Assembly: GCF_016862115.1 (NCBI RefSeq)
Contig: NZ_BOMI01000030.1
Location: forward strand, 1 to 64,000
Reading direction: 5' to 3'
From: Paractinoplanes deccanensis
Lineage (GTDB): Bacteria; Actinomycetota; Actinomycetes; Mycobacteriales; Micromonosporaceae
Length of the DNA stretch: 64,000 nucleotides
This document shows, piece by piece, positions 1 to 8,421 of the stretch. How positions within the stretch are numbered: the stretch's first letter is position 1; each line of letters starts with the position of its first letter. The position numbers and the translations under genes were made by a program. The notes beneath the pieces were generated by a model that did no database searches, was not told the DNA's origin, and saw only the letters and a list, made by a program, of their open reading frames with translations.

Positions 1-90
1 GCCCGACCCACCACCGCGCCCAGCCCGCCTGACCACACCACCGCGCCCGGCCGACCGGCCGCCGTCCCGGGCGGGACACGGCCCCGTCCT

Positions 91-225
91 GGCATGACCT
101 CGCCGCAGCGCCGCGCGGGAAACCACTCCATCCCCGGCATCACCTCGCCGCGACGCCGGGCGAGCCGCACCTCCATCACCGGCATCACCACGCCGCAGCG
201 CCGGGCGAGAAAGTTTGGCCGCCGC
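91..225. repeat. 45-bp tandem repeat, three copies, upstream of MFS gene
   Basis: Three head-to-tail units begin at 91, 136 and 181, each starting GGCATSACC. The reading frame stays open through them and would add 51 basic residues to the N-terminus of the following transporter. The family does not need such an extension, so the array is either a 5' untranslated repeat or a recent N-terminal extension. Confidence 0.7.
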
Positions 226-246
226 ACGCGCGGGAACGGGCCGGGG

Positions 247-1941
247 ATGGCCTCGCTGTGGCGCAACCGGGACTTCCGGCTCGTCACCGCCGGCCAGACC
301 GTCACCCAGCTCGGCACCGATGTCACGGCCATCGCGTTCCCGCTGGTCGCCATCAAGCTGCTCGACGCGACCCCGTTCCAGTTGGGCGTGCTCGTCGCCG
401 TACAGAATGGCGCCTTCTTCCTGATCGGCCTGCCCGCGGGCGTCTTCCTCGACCGCCGGCGGCGAAGGCCGATCTTGATCGTCACCGACCTGGTGCGCGC
501 CCTGGCCCTGGGCACGGTGACGCTCGCGGCCGCGCTGCACGGCTTGAGCTTCGCCCTGCTGCTGGCGGTGGCCGCGGTGATGAGCCTGATGCGCGTGGTC
601 TTCGAGATCGGCTACCAGACGTACCTGCCGTCGATCGTCCCCCGCCACCACCTGGTCCAGGGCAACGCCACCCTGGAGGCGATACGCGCCTCGGGTCAAA
701 TAGCCGGCCCGGCCCTGGGTGGCTGGCTCGTCCACCTGTCCGGCGCGGCCAACGCCCTGCTGGCCGACGCCGTCAGCTTCGTCCTGAGCGCCGTCTTCCT
801 CTGGCGGGTCCGAACCCCGGAGCCGCCGCCCGCCACCGCCCGCCGGCTCGTTCCGCGAGCCCGGACGCCCGAGTTCGCCCCTTCCGCCGCTGACCCCTCA
901 CGCACTCCCACCCGTTTCCGGTACGCGCGCCTCTCCGAACCAACGGCCGCCGCCACTGCACAGGGCCGCCTGCCGCTCCGTCGAACACCCACCTCCGCAC
1001 TCGCGGCGACCAACACCCCGCGCCGCCTGCCGCTTGGCCGAACACCCACCCCCACGCCCACGGCGACCAACGCCCCACGCCGCCTGCAGATCCGTCGAAC
1101 ACCCACCTCCGCGCCCGCAGCGGCCAACACCCCACGCCGCCTGCCGCTTGGCCGAACACCCACCTCCGCGCCCGCGGCCGCCAACACCCCACGCCGCCTT
1201 CGTCCTCGTCCTGAAACCGCTGGAACCGCAAGCGCGGCCACCCCGAAACGCCGCATGCTCCGGCGCATCGCGGCACCTGCGCCGCCGGGCGTCTTTCATG
1301 AGGCACGAGAGGGCGTGCGCTTCGTGCTGGCCGATCCCGTGCTGCGCGGCATCGCGGCGACGAGCGCCCTCTCCAACCTGTTCTTCGTCGCGGCCAACGC
1401 GCTGAACATCCTCTTCCTGGTCGACACGGTCGGCGTGAGCGCCGCCGTCGCGGGCACGGTCTTCTCGATCGGCTCGGCGGCCGCCCTCGTGGCCGCGGCG
1501 ATCGCCACCCGGCTCGCGCGCCGGCTCGGTTCGGCCCGGATCATCTGGCTGTCTGTGACAGTCACCAGTCCGTTCAACCTGCTCATCCCTTTGACTGACA
1601 AGGACTGGCGCATCCTCTTCTTCGTCGCCGGCATCACGGTGAGCGGCGGCGGTCAACTGGTGTACGCCATCACGCAGCTCAGCTACCGCCAAGCGGTCGT
1701 CCCGCCGGCGATCCTCGGCCGCGTCAACGCCACGATGCGCTTCCTGGTGATGGGCGCGCTTCCCCTGGGCGCCCTGATCGGCGGCACCCTGGGAACACTG
1801 TTAGGCATCCGCATGACTCTGTCAGTCATCGCGGTGGGCCTGACAATCGCGCCGATCTTCGTGCTCCTCTCCCCCTTGCGCGGCGCCCGCGACATCGCCG
1901 CCCTCGGCCCGAGCGCCAAAGCAGAGGAAGCGAAGCGCTGA
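247..1941 (+). CDS. MFS drug/siderophore-type exporter with repeat-expanded central loop
   Basis: Major facilitator superfamily permease of the MFS_3/enterobactin-exporter type, expected to export a small molecule by proton antiport across the cytoplasmic membrane. The first hydrophobic half covers about residues 10-190 and includes the family-like stretch RNRDFRLVTAGQTVTQLG and the basic loop LDRRRRRP. The second half starts near residue 345. Between them lies a hydrophilic, Arg/Pro/Thr-rich insert of about 150 residues containing four 19-residue repeats, far longer than a normal central loop. I chose the ATG at 247 because family similarity starts there. An in-frame ATG at 94 would add repeat-derived residues only, and neither start has a convincing Shine-Dalgarno sequence. 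The substrate is unknown. Confidence 0.8.
   Translation: MASLWRNRDFRLVTAGQTVTQLGTDVTAIAFPLVAIKLLDATPFQLGVLVAVQNGAFFLIGLPAGVFLDRRRRRPILIVTDLVRALALGTVTLAAALHGLSFALLLAVAAVMSLMRVVFEIGYQTYLPSIVPRHHLVQGNATLEAIRASGQIAGPALGGWLVHLSGAANALLADAVSFVLSAVFLWRVRTPEPPPATARRLVPRARTPEFAPSAADPSRTPTRFRYARLSEPTAAATAQGRLPLRRTPTSALAATNTPRRLPLGRTPTPTPTATNAPRRLQIRRTPTSAPAAANTPRRLPLGRTPTSAPAAANTPRRLRPRPETAGTASAATPKRRMLRRIAAPAPPGVFHEAREGVRFVLADPVLRGIAATSALSNLFFVAANALNILFLVDTVGVSAAVAGTVFSIGSAAALVAAAIATRLARRLGSARIIWLSVTVTSPFNLLIPLTDKDWRILFFVAGITVSGGGQLVYAITQLSYRQAVVPPAILGRVNATMRFLVMGALPLGALIGGTLGTLLGIRMTLSVIAVGLTIAPIFVLLSPLRGARDIAALGPSAKAEEAKR
967..1194 (+). repeat. 57-bp in-frame tandem repeat, four copies
   Basis: Units begin at 967, 1024, 1081 and 1138, each opening with CGCCTG, and a fifth partial unit starts at 1195. 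Each encodes 19 residues of the pattern RLPLGRTPTxAxAAxNTPR. The copies differ by only a few bases, so the expansion is recent. The period is a multiple of three and preserves the frame of the exporter. Confidence 0.9.
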
Positions 1942-2070
1942 CACGACGGACCCACGGCGGCGGCCGATGAACCCAACGGTGGGGAAGCGGTGGCGGCAGT
2001 TGGGCCCGGAACGCGGTCGGTGGGGACGGCGGTGAACAAGCGCGGAGACTGGCCACGCAAGGGCGGCCCT

Positions 2071-2153
2071 GCCTGCGCGAGGGCGGCCTGCCTGCGCGCT
2101 GCCTGCGCGAGGGCGGCCCTGCCTGCGCGCTGCCTGCGCGAGGGCGGCCCTGG
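2071..2153. repeat. 30/31-bp direct repeats in the spacer after the MFS gene
   Basis: The gap between the MFS stop (1941) and the convergent permease stop (2165) contains almost three copies of a unit built from GCCTGCGCGAGGGCGGCC and GCCTGCGCGCT, starting at 2071, 2101 and 2132. I see no gene here. The array sits between convergent genes, but I do not see a clean terminator hairpin with a U-tract. Confidence 0.7.
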
Positions 2154-2164
2154 CCGCGTACCGC

Positions 2165-3082
2165 TCAGCCCTTGCGGCCCTGGGTGGCGACGCCCTCGAT
2201 GAAGTAGCGCTGGCCGAAGCTGAACAGCAGCAGCATGGGCAGCGTGACCAGTAGGGACGCGACCATGACGTACTGATAGTCGGCCTGGCCGCCGGCGGTG
2301 GGGCTGTACTTCGTCATGGCGTACGCGACGCCCAGGGGTGCCGTGAAGTCGGAGACCGAGCCGGCGTTGAGGTAGATCAGGGCGCCCTGGAAGTTGTTCC
2401 AGGCGGCCTGGAACTCGAAGAGGAAGACGATGATGAACGACGGGATGGACAGGGGCATCGCGATGCGCCAGAACAGTTGCCAATAGCTGGAGCCGTCTAT
2501 GCGGGCCGCCTCGAAGAGCTCTCGGGGCAGGCCCAGGAAGAACTGGCGCTGCAGGAAGATGTAGAAGGCCGAGCCGAACAGGTTCGCGCCGAACAGGGGG
2601 ACCCAGGTGCCGAGGAAGCCGGTCTGCTTCCAGATCAGGTACGTGGGGATCATCGTGACCGACGCGGGGAGCATCATCGTCGCCAGCACGAGGCCGAAGA
2701 GGATGTTGCGGCCGGGGAAGCGGAAGTAGGCGAAGCCGAACGCCACGATCGAGCTGGAGACGGACACGAAGGCGGCTGCCAGGAAGGCGATCGCGACGCT
2801 GTTGAAGATCCAGTGCAGGAGGGGCAGCTGGTTCCACACCTCGACGTAGTTGTCGAAGCGCCACGTGTGCGGGATCAGCGCGTTGTCGAAGACCTGGCCG
2901 GCCGGCTTGAGGCTCGCCGCGATCAGCCACACCAGCGGGTAGAGGAACAGCGCCGTGAAGCCGAGCAGCAGCACCGTGAGCAGGACCTGGCCGACGGTCC
3001 AGCGGCGGCGCGGCGGGGGGCCGCCCGGCTCGTCGAGCGGCGCCGCCTGGGACAGGGCCGCGGGAGGCGCGGTGATCGCCAT
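2165..3082 (-). CDS. Sugar ABC transporter permease, MalG type
   Basis: Inner-membrane permease of the carbohydrate uptake CUT1 family, 305 residues, the usual size. After a Pro-rich cytoplasmic N-terminus (residues 1-30) there are six hydrophobic segments. The conserved cytoplasmic coupling loop reads ELFEAARIDGSSYWQLFWRIAMP near residues 190-212, the EAA motif that contacts the ATPase. Its ATG overlaps the TGA of the upstream permease by one base (TGATG), so the two are translationally coupled. No ATPase is encoded in this operon. As is common for CUT1 systems, a shared MsiK-type ATPase elsewhere is probably used. Control is probably through the palindrome before the binding-protein gene. 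Confidence 0.93.
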   Translation of the reverse strand: MAITAPPAALSQAAPLDEPGGPPPRRRWTVGQVLLTVLLLGFTALFLYPLVWLIAASLKPAGQVFDNALIPHTWRFDNYVEVWNQLPLLHWIFNSVAIAFLAAAFVSVSSSIVAFGFAYFRFPGRNILFGLVLATMMLPASVTMIPTYLIWKQTGFLGTWVPLFGANLFGSAFYIFLQRQFFLGLPRELFEAARIDGSSYWQLFWRIAMPLSIPSFIIVFLFEFQAAWNNFQGALIYLNAGSVSDFTAPLGVAYAMTKYSPTAGGQADYQYVMVASLLVTLPMLLLFSFGQRYFIEGVATQGRKG

Positions 3083-3996
3083 CAGCGCTCCCCTTCGTAG
3101 TAGACGTACCGATTGCCGATCTTGACTTGGATCGCGGTCAGGATCAGCAGGATGACGAAGAGCAGCCAGGCCATGGCCGCGGCGAAGCCGAAATTGAACT
3201 GGCGGAACGCCTGCTGGAACAGGTAGACCGCGTAGAACAGCGAGGCCTCCGGGGCGACGTTCGTCTGATCACGCCAGAACAGCAGGTAGGCCTGATCGAA
3301 GACCTGGAACGCCGCGATCGTCAGGATGATGACGTTGAAGAACACCGCGCCGGAGATCATCGGCAGGGTGATGGTGAAGAACTGGCGCACCGGGCCCGCG
3401 CCGTCGAGCGACGCCACCTCGTACAGGTCGCGTGGGACGTTCTTCAGCGCCGCCAAGAAGATGACCATCGTGCCGCTGACGCCCCAGAGCGCCATGAGCA
3501 CGATCGACGGGCGCACCCACGCGGGGTCGACCAGCCACTGCGGGCCCTCGATGCCGATCGCCCGCAGCGCCGAATTGATCGCGCCGGTGTTGCCGTTGAG
3601 CAGCAGCAGGAAGATGGACGCGGTCGCCACGGCGGGCGTCATCTTGGGCAGGTAGTACACCGTACGGAAGAAGCCCGCACCCCGCCTCACACGGTTGAGC
3701 AGGATCGCCAGGAAGAGCGCGAGCATGATCTCGAGGGGCACCGCCAGGATCGCGAAGAACAGGGTGTTCTTGAGCGATCCGGCGACGCGCGGGTCCTCGA
3801 GCAGCGCCCGGTAGTTGTCCAGGCCCGCCGGCCGCATCTTGTTGGTCGCCAGGTTGAAACGGCTGAACGAGATGGACAGGCTGTAGATCATCGCGCCGAG
3901 CGTGAAGATCAGGAAGCCGAGGATCCAGGGCGAGATGAACAGGTAACCGGCGATCGCCTCCCGGCGGTTGTACTTGCGGGGCTTGAGCCTCTCCAT
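3082..3996 (-). CDS. Sugar ABC transporter permease, MalF type
   Basis: Second CUT1 permease, 304 residues. The N-terminus contains RREAIAGYLFISPWILGFLIF, the typical first membrane segment of MalF/UgpA proteins without a long periplasmic insert. The EAA loop is YEVASLDGAGPVRQFFTITLP near residues 190-210. It lies 7 bp after the binding-protein gene and overlaps the next permease. Together the three genes form an importer whose substrate is inferred from neighbouring glycosidases to be an oligosaccharide released from a mannose/GlcNAc glycan. Confidence 0.93.
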   Translation of the reverse strand: MERLKPRKYNRREAIAGYLFISPWILGFLIFTLGAMIYSLSISFSRFNLATNKMRPAGLDNYRALLEDPRVAGSLKNTLFFAILAVPLEIMLALFLAILLNRVRRGAGFFRTVYYLPKMTPAVATASIFLLLLNGNTGAINSALRAIGIEGPQWLVDPAWVRPSIVLMALWGVSGTMVIFLAALKNVPRDLYEVASLDGAGPVRQFFTITLPMISGAVFFNVIILTIAAFQVFDQAYLLFWRDQTNVAPEASLFYAVYLFQQAFRQFNFGFAAAMAWLLFVILLILTAIQVKIGNRYVYYEGER

Positions 3997-4003
3997 CGCG
4001 GGG

Positions 4004-5386
4004 TCAGCTGCCGGCGATCGAGCGGTACGCCGACATCGTGGCCGTCTGCGCGTCGGCGAGCGCCTTCTGCGGGGTCTTCTGGCCGAGCAGCGCCGAGGTG
4101 ATCGCGTTGGTCAGCTCCTGCTTGAGCTGCTGACCCGCGGGCGAGGCGCCGGCGCTCTTGCCGGTGGCGACCACGTCGTAGTACGTGCTGATCACCTGGT
4201 CGAAGCCGGCGTTGCCGCTGGGCTTGACGTACTTGTCGCGGATCGTCTTGTCCGGGCCGGGCGAGCCGGTGAACAGGCCCGTGTTGATCGCCTTGTCCTT
4301 CTCGATGGTGGCGGCGCGCGCCGTCGCGGCCGCGTCCCACGAGCCGTCCTCGGTGAGCGCCAGCGCCCACTTGCAGGCCGCGCTGGGGTTCTTCGCCTTG
4401 GCGGGGATCACGAACGAGCCGCCGTACGCGACAGTGACCGGCTGGCCGTCCTTGCCCCGGAAAGGCACCGCTCCGATCTTGATCTTGTCCTTGTACGGGG
4501 ACAGCACGTTCGGGTACCACTGCGCGTTGACCTGGGCGCCGACCTGGTTGCGAACGTACTGGTTGCTGTCGCCGAACGTGTCGAACGCGTCGGTGAAGCC
4601 CTTGTACTTCGCGAAGCCGCCCTGCGCGTCAACTATCTTTTTGAGTGTCTCCAACGGATAGATGTTGCTCGGGTCGTCGAGGGTGGGCGCGCCGTTGTCG
4701 CCGACGAGCTTGCCGCCCTGGCTGATGAACCACAGGTACGTCTGGCCGACCGCCTGCGGGTCGAAGCCGAGCGTGGTCGGCACGCCACCGCTCGCCTTGT
4801 ACATCTTCTGGATCGCGGCGAGCAGCACGTCGGGCTTGGAGGTGTCGATGTCCTCGGGCTGCACGCCCGCGGCGTCCATCACGGTGGTGTTCAGGATGAT
4901 CGCCGGCGGCTGGTAGAACTGCGGAACGGCCCAGACCTGGTCCTTGTACGTCACGTCGCCGACCACGTTGGGATACCAGCGCTGCTTCGGGTCGACGTTG
5001 TTGGCCGAGAAGCACTTCTCCAGCGGCAGGATCAACCCCTGGGCGGCGTACGTCGGCACGTACTCCCGATCCATCTGCACCACGTCGGGCACGTCGCCGC
5101 CGGCCAGCCGAGTGGTGAACTTCTGCGCGTCGAAGCCGGTCTGGTCCATCGTGATCGAGACGCCCTGGAGCTGCTTGGCGGCGTAGTCGATGCGGGCCTT
5201 GCCGACGTCGTCCGCGTTGTCGAAGGCCCAGGCGCGCAAGGCCCCGGAGACGTTGGCGTCGAAGGACACGGACTCCCCGCCGCCGCCACCGTCGTCGCTG
5301 CCCGACTCACACCCGGCCGTCCCCGACACCGCGCCGAGAACGAGGGCGACACCGGCGGCCAGCAGGGCCGTACGCCTGATCTCCAT
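4004..5386 (-). CDS. Sugar-binding lipoprotein of ABC importer
   Basis: Extracellular solute-binding protein of the CUT1 (SBP_bac_1) family, 460 residues. The signal peptide ends in SGTAGC, and Cys26 would be lipidated to anchor the protein outside the membrane. The start is the ATG at 5386, preceded by GGGGAGG with six bases of spacing. A longer frame to 5467 has no ribosome site and would bury the signal peptide. The mature protein has the fold-typical stretches DVVQMDREYVPTYAAQGLILPL and SFVIPAKAKNPSAACKW. It is first in the operon with two permeases. The 14-bp LacI-type palindrome at 5419-5432 sits 32 bp upstream of the start, consistent with repression by the local LacI protein. Confidence 0.93.
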   Translation of the reverse strand: MEIRRTALLAAGVALVLGAVSGTAGCESGSDDGGGGGESVSFDANVSGALRAWAFDNADDVGKARIDYAAKQLQGVSITMDQTGFDAQKFTTRLAGGDVPDVVQMDREYVPTYAAQGLILPLEKCFSANNVDPKQRWYPNVVGDVTYKDQVWAVPQFYQPPAIILNTTVMDAAGVQPEDIDTSKPDVLLAAIQKMYKASGGVPTTLGFDPQAVGQTYLWFISQGGKLVGDNGAPTLDDPSNIYPLETLKKIVDAQGGFAKYKGFTDAFDTFGDSNQYVRNQVGAQVNAQWYPNVLSPYKDKIKIGAVPFRGKDGQPVTVAYGGSFVIPAKAKNPSAACKWALALTEDGSWDAAATARAATIEKDKAINTGLFTGSPGPDKTIRDKYVKPSGNAGFDQVISTYYDVVATGKSAGASPAGQQLKQELTNAITSALLGQKTPQKALADAQTATMSAYRSIAGS

Positions 5387-5418
5387 AGTGGCCTCCCCGA
5401 TGAGTGGCCTCCCCGATG

Positions 5419-5432
5419 TGGGATCCATCCCA
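5419..5432. promoter_or_regulatory. LacI-type operator before sugar ABC operon
   Basis: TGGGATCCATCCCA is a near-perfect palindrome (one mismatched central pair). It matches the palindrome before the ROK-SIS operon in 13 of 14 positions. It lies between the binding-protein start and the upstream spacer, where a repressor would block transcription. A TTGACG element lies at 5475-5470 on the minus strand, but I cannot assign a good -10. Confidence 0.65.
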
Positions 5433-5543
5433 GAGCGGACGCTATCCGAGAGTGATACAGCACACAAGACGTCAATGTTACGAATGTGTATCGCAGCAGC
5501 TCAGGACCGATTCCACGACGGACTGGCGAGGCCGCGACGGGTA

Positions 5544-5557
5544 TGACAACGTTTCCA
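5544..5557. promoter_or_regulatory. Cre-like LacI-family operator before the 730-residue protein
   Basis: TGACAACGTTTCCA fits the general LacI/GalR consensus TGnnAnCGnTnnCA and ends one base before the ATG at 5559. Its sequence class differs from the TGGGAT palindrome. It is close to TGACAGCGTTGTCA, which precedes the GH31 gene at 48801. Confidence 0.45.
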
Positions 5558-5558
5558 C

Positions 5559-7751
5559 ATGCAGCCCTGCGAGGACGGCGCCGGTGGCACGGCGATACCC
5601 CGGGAGCACACCGAGCTAAACGCCACCGCCGAGATAGTCGGCGCGGACGATCCCGCCCAGCTCACGACCGCCTTCACGATCGGCCCGCCGGCACCGACCG
5701 GTCGCCGCCGCGTCCGGCTGACGGTGACCAACAACGGCAGTTCGGCGGTACGGGGATGCGTGCGCTTCCGCGTGCCCCTTCCGCGCGGGGTGGAGCCGTG
5801 GTGGCTCGTGCCCGGCGCGTTCTACGGCGAGAACAGGCCGGCGGGCAGCCTGCGGGTGTTTCCGCGCTACTCCCCCGGGCCCTCCGATCCGGCCGCGATG
5901 GTGAGTGACCGCTGGGAGTTCCGGGCCGATCGCGCCGCGACCCCCGCGGTCTTCGGCTGGGCGGGCGGCTCGGGCGTGGCCCTGGTGGCCGGCGAGACCA
6001 CCCAGCTCGGCATGACCGGGCTGGGCTTCGGGCCGGACGCGGTGCACCTGACGTTCCCGTTCCGGGAGGAGCCGGTCAGCTACGACGGCACCGATGTGCC
6101 CCGTCCCGCCGAGGTCAGCGCCCACACGTGGGAAGCGGGAGCTGTTGTCACGCTTGAGTTTGCTATGTACCTGCTTGACTGTGACAGGCACGGCTATGCG
6201 GCAGTGCTGCGCGAGGAACACGCACGGCTCGCCCCGGCAGCGCCGATCCGCCCATGGGTCACCATCGAGGAGGCAGCGGCCCTGACGGCCGACGGACTGC
6301 GCCGCTGGCACTACGCCGACCCGGGCGTGCTGCTGGAGACCGTCGGCTTCGACCGCGGCATCAGTGGCCAGGACGCCCTGGTGGTCGACCGCCAGGCCAT
6401 GCACGTCGGCTGGATCAGCGGCATCCCGTGGGCCTACGCCCTGCTCGCCCACGAAGCCCGCACCGCCACGGCCGGCCCGCCACACACCCCCACCCAGATC
6501 GACACCGCCGCGGAAGGCTCTCCAACAGCCGGCAGCCCCGCCGGGGAGGCATCGATCGCCGCTCGGGTGATCGATTTCGTCTGTGCGGAGCTGTCGCCGT
6601 CGGGGACGTTCTGGGGCGTCTGGTATCGGTCGATGGGCTGGCAGCAGAGCTGGTCGCCGGTCGAGCACGCCCTGCACTCACGCACGCTCGGCGAGGCGAC
6701 GCACTTCCTCGTCCGCGCCCTGGACCTCGCCGGCCCGGCAGACGATCCGGGACAGGACCCGGCCACGCGTCATGGGACCGAAGCCGGAAGCCGGCCGGAA
6801 ATGGCCCCGCCACCGGCGGTCATCCCCCCGGCCCTGCCAGGCGGCGTCCGCTCGCCGGGGTGGGTGCGGGCGGTCCGGTCCAATCTGGACGCTGTGGTGG
6901 CGCGGCAGCGGGACGACGGCAATCTCGGGTCGGCGCATCACGCGCTCAGCGGCGAGGTGCTCTCGTGGGAGGGGTGCGCGGGACTCGCGTGGGTGGGCGC
7001 GCTCGCCGAGGCCGCGCGCTGGGACCACCCCGATGGGCGCTATCTCGGCGCCGCCGTTCGGGCCGGGGACTACTACTCGCGCTTCGTGTGGGACGAGTTC
7101 CTCTTCGGGGCGCCCGAGGATGTCGACCTGGCACCGACCTCCGAGGACGGCTATGTCGCCGTGATGGCCTACATGGCGCTCTACCGGCGGACACAGTCAC
7201 CCAGATGGTTGACTCTGGCAAGCAGGGCCGCGGACTGGATGCTGACGTTCCGGTACGCGTACAACACCGCATTCCCGCGCGGCACGCTGCTGGACGTCTA
7301 CGGCTTCGCCTCGCGCGGCGCCGACAACGCGTCGCCCGCCAACCCTCATCTGCACTCGTACGGGCTGATCTGCACCGCCGAGATGGCCGAGCTCTCGGCC
7401 GCCACCGGGGACCCGTATTACGCCGCCCGGGCGCGCGAGTCCCTGGCGTGCTTCCGCCAGTTCGTCGCGCGCTTCGACGGGGATTTCAACGCCTACCGGG
7501 GCATGGCCAGCGAGCGGTACTACCAGACCGCCTGCTTCCAGCCCAAGGGCATGCTGCTCACCCTCTCGCACGCCTGGAGCGTCGGCGTCCTGCTGCTCGC
7601 CTGCGAGCAGGCCCTCGCCCTGGGCTGGACCGAGGAGGGCTCGGCCGAGGAGGACTCGGCCGAGGAGGGCCCGGCCGAGGAGGGCCCGGCCGAGGAGAGC
7701 CGGACCGACAGAGGCCGGGCCGATGAAGGCCCGGCCGACGTCATTCGTTGA
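5559..7751 (+). CDS. Large uncharacterised protein, probable carbohydrate-active six-hairpin enzyme
   Basis: A 730-residue cytoplasmic-looking protein with no signal peptide. I do not recognise its family. Residues about 25-220 look like an all-beta domain, including TGRRRVRLTVTNNGSSAVRG. Residues about 225-690 are alpha-helical with Trp/Tyr/Gly-rich loops such as WISGIPWAYALL and GNLGSAHHALSGE, resembling (alpha/alpha)6-barrel glycan lyases or glycosidases. Near residue 305 there is a Pro/Thr-rich insertion. The extreme C-terminus is a GPAEE repeat that looks recently expanded. The gene is divergent from the sugar ABC operon, ends overlapping the next convergent gene by 11 bp, and carries a LacI-type site at its start. 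I infer a role in processing the imported glycan; no catalytic residues can be assigned. Confidence 0.75.
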   Translation: MQPCEDGAGGTAIPREHTELNATAEIVGADDPAQLTTAFTIGPPAPTGRRRVRLTVTNNGSSAVRGCVRFRVPLPRGVEPWWLVPGAFYGENRPAGSLRVFPRYSPGPSDPAAMVSDRWEFRADRAATPAVFGWAGGSGVALVAGETTQLGMTGLGFGPDAVHLTFPFREEPVSYDGTDVPRPAEVSAHTWEAGAVVTLEFAMYLLDCDRHGYAAVLREEHARLAPAAPIRPWVTIEEAAALTADGLRRWHYADPGVLLETVGFDRGISGQDALVVDRQAMHVGWISGIPWAYALLAHEARTATAGPPHTPTQIDTAAEGSPTAGSPAGEASIAARVIDFVCAELSPSGTFWGVWYRSMGWQQSWSPVEHALHSRTLGEATHFLVRALDLAGPADDPGQDPATRHGTEAGSRPEMAPPPAVIPPALPGGVRSPGWVRAVRSNLDAVVARQRDDGNLGSAHHALSGEVLSWEGCAGLAWVGALAEAARWDHPDGRYLGAAVRAGDYYSRFVWDEFLFGAPEDVDLAPTSEDGYVAVMAYMALYRRTQSPRWLTLASRAADWMLTFRYAYNTAFPRGTLLDVYGFASRGADNASPANPHLHSYGLICTAEMAELSAATGDPYYAARARESLACFRQFVARFDGDFNAYRGMASERYYQTACFQPKGMLLTLSHAWSVGVLLLACEQALALGWTEEGSAEEDSAEEGPAEEGPAEESRTDRGRADEGPADVIR
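7631..7697 (+). repeat. 15-bp tandem repeat at the 3' end of the 730-residue protein gene
   Basis: About five copies of a 15-base unit encode the pentapeptide GxAEE in frame (GSAEE, DSAEE, GPAEE, GPAEE, then ESRTD). The tail is strongly acidic and follows the last recognisable helix. Boundaries are approximate. Confidence 0.75.
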
Positions 7752-8361
7752 CGGTGACGCGCATGTCTCCGGTGGCGGGGATGCCGTCGGCGAGGGCGTA
7801 CCGCAGCAGCACCGCGCCGTTCGAGGCGGTGACCGGGGGCTCCGCGAGGGTCAGGTTCGCCGGGACCTCGCCGCCGCCGAAGAGCTTCTTGCCGGTGCCG
7901 AGCACGAGGGGGTAGACCCACAGGTTGAGGCGGTCGAAGAGGCGCTCGTGCAGCAGCGTCTGTACCAGGTCGAGGCTGCCGATCACGTGGATGCTCTCGT
8001 GCTTGTCGCGGGCGGTGCGCACCTCGCTCGGCAGGTCGGGGCCGAGCAGCGTCGAGCCCGCCCAGCCGAGCGCCGGGGTGCCGCGCGAGGCCACGTACTT
8101 GGGGATGCGGTTGAACAGGCGGCCGATCACGTCGTCCTGGTGGGGCCAGTAAGCGGCGAAGATGTCGTACGTCTTGCGGCCCAGCAGCAGGGCGTCCATG
8201 CCCTCCATGCCCTTCAGCACCGCCTGGCCGACCTCCTCGGCGGGCAGGGGCGCCTGCCAGCCGCCGAACGGGAAGCCGCCCTCCGTGTCCTCCTCCGGGT
8301 GACCGGGCGCCTGCGCGACCAGGTCGAGCGTCGTGAACAGGTCGATGTGGATCGTGCCCAT
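7741..8361 (-). CDS. Dihydrofolate reductase-like RibD C-terminal domain protein
   Basis: A 206-residue stand-alone RibD_C/DHFR-like oxidoreductase, expected to bind NADPH in the cytoplasm. Visible family features are the N-terminal strand MGTIHIDLFTTLDL, the LLLGRKTYDIFAAYWP segment, and the C-terminal RLNLWVYPLVLGTGKKLF. I chose the ATG at 8361, which has GGAGGA four bases upstream. An upstream start at 8397 lacks one. It is the last gene after the alpha-mannosidase, 60 bp downstream, so it may be co-transcribed, but a link to glycan metabolism is not evident. Such proteins are common, poorly characterised reductases in actinomycetes. Confidence 0.85.
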   Translation of the reverse strand: MGTIHIDLFTTLDLVAQAPGHPEEDTEGGFPFGGWQAPLPAEEVGQAVLKGMEGMDALLLGRKTYDIFAAYWPHQDDVIGRLFNRIPKYVASRGTPALGWAGSTLLGPDLPSEVRTARDKHESIHVIGSLDLVQTLLHERLFDRLNLWVYPLVLGTGKKLFGGGEVPANLTLAEPPVTASNGAVLLRYALADGIPATGDMRVTVNE

Positions 8362-8421
8362 GCTGTCCTCCGTGCGTTCCGGTTTCCGTTCCGTCACTCA
8401 GACCGGCGTCAAGGGCAAGAC

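Noticed and set aside
94-246. N-terminal domain of the MFS protein
   Set aside because: The 51 residues are translation of a 45-bp tandem repeat and are not needed by the family; I start the gene at 247 and record the repeat separately.
2071-2153. CRISPR array
   Set aside because: The 30-bp repeats are directly adjacent without unique spacers and there are no cas genes.
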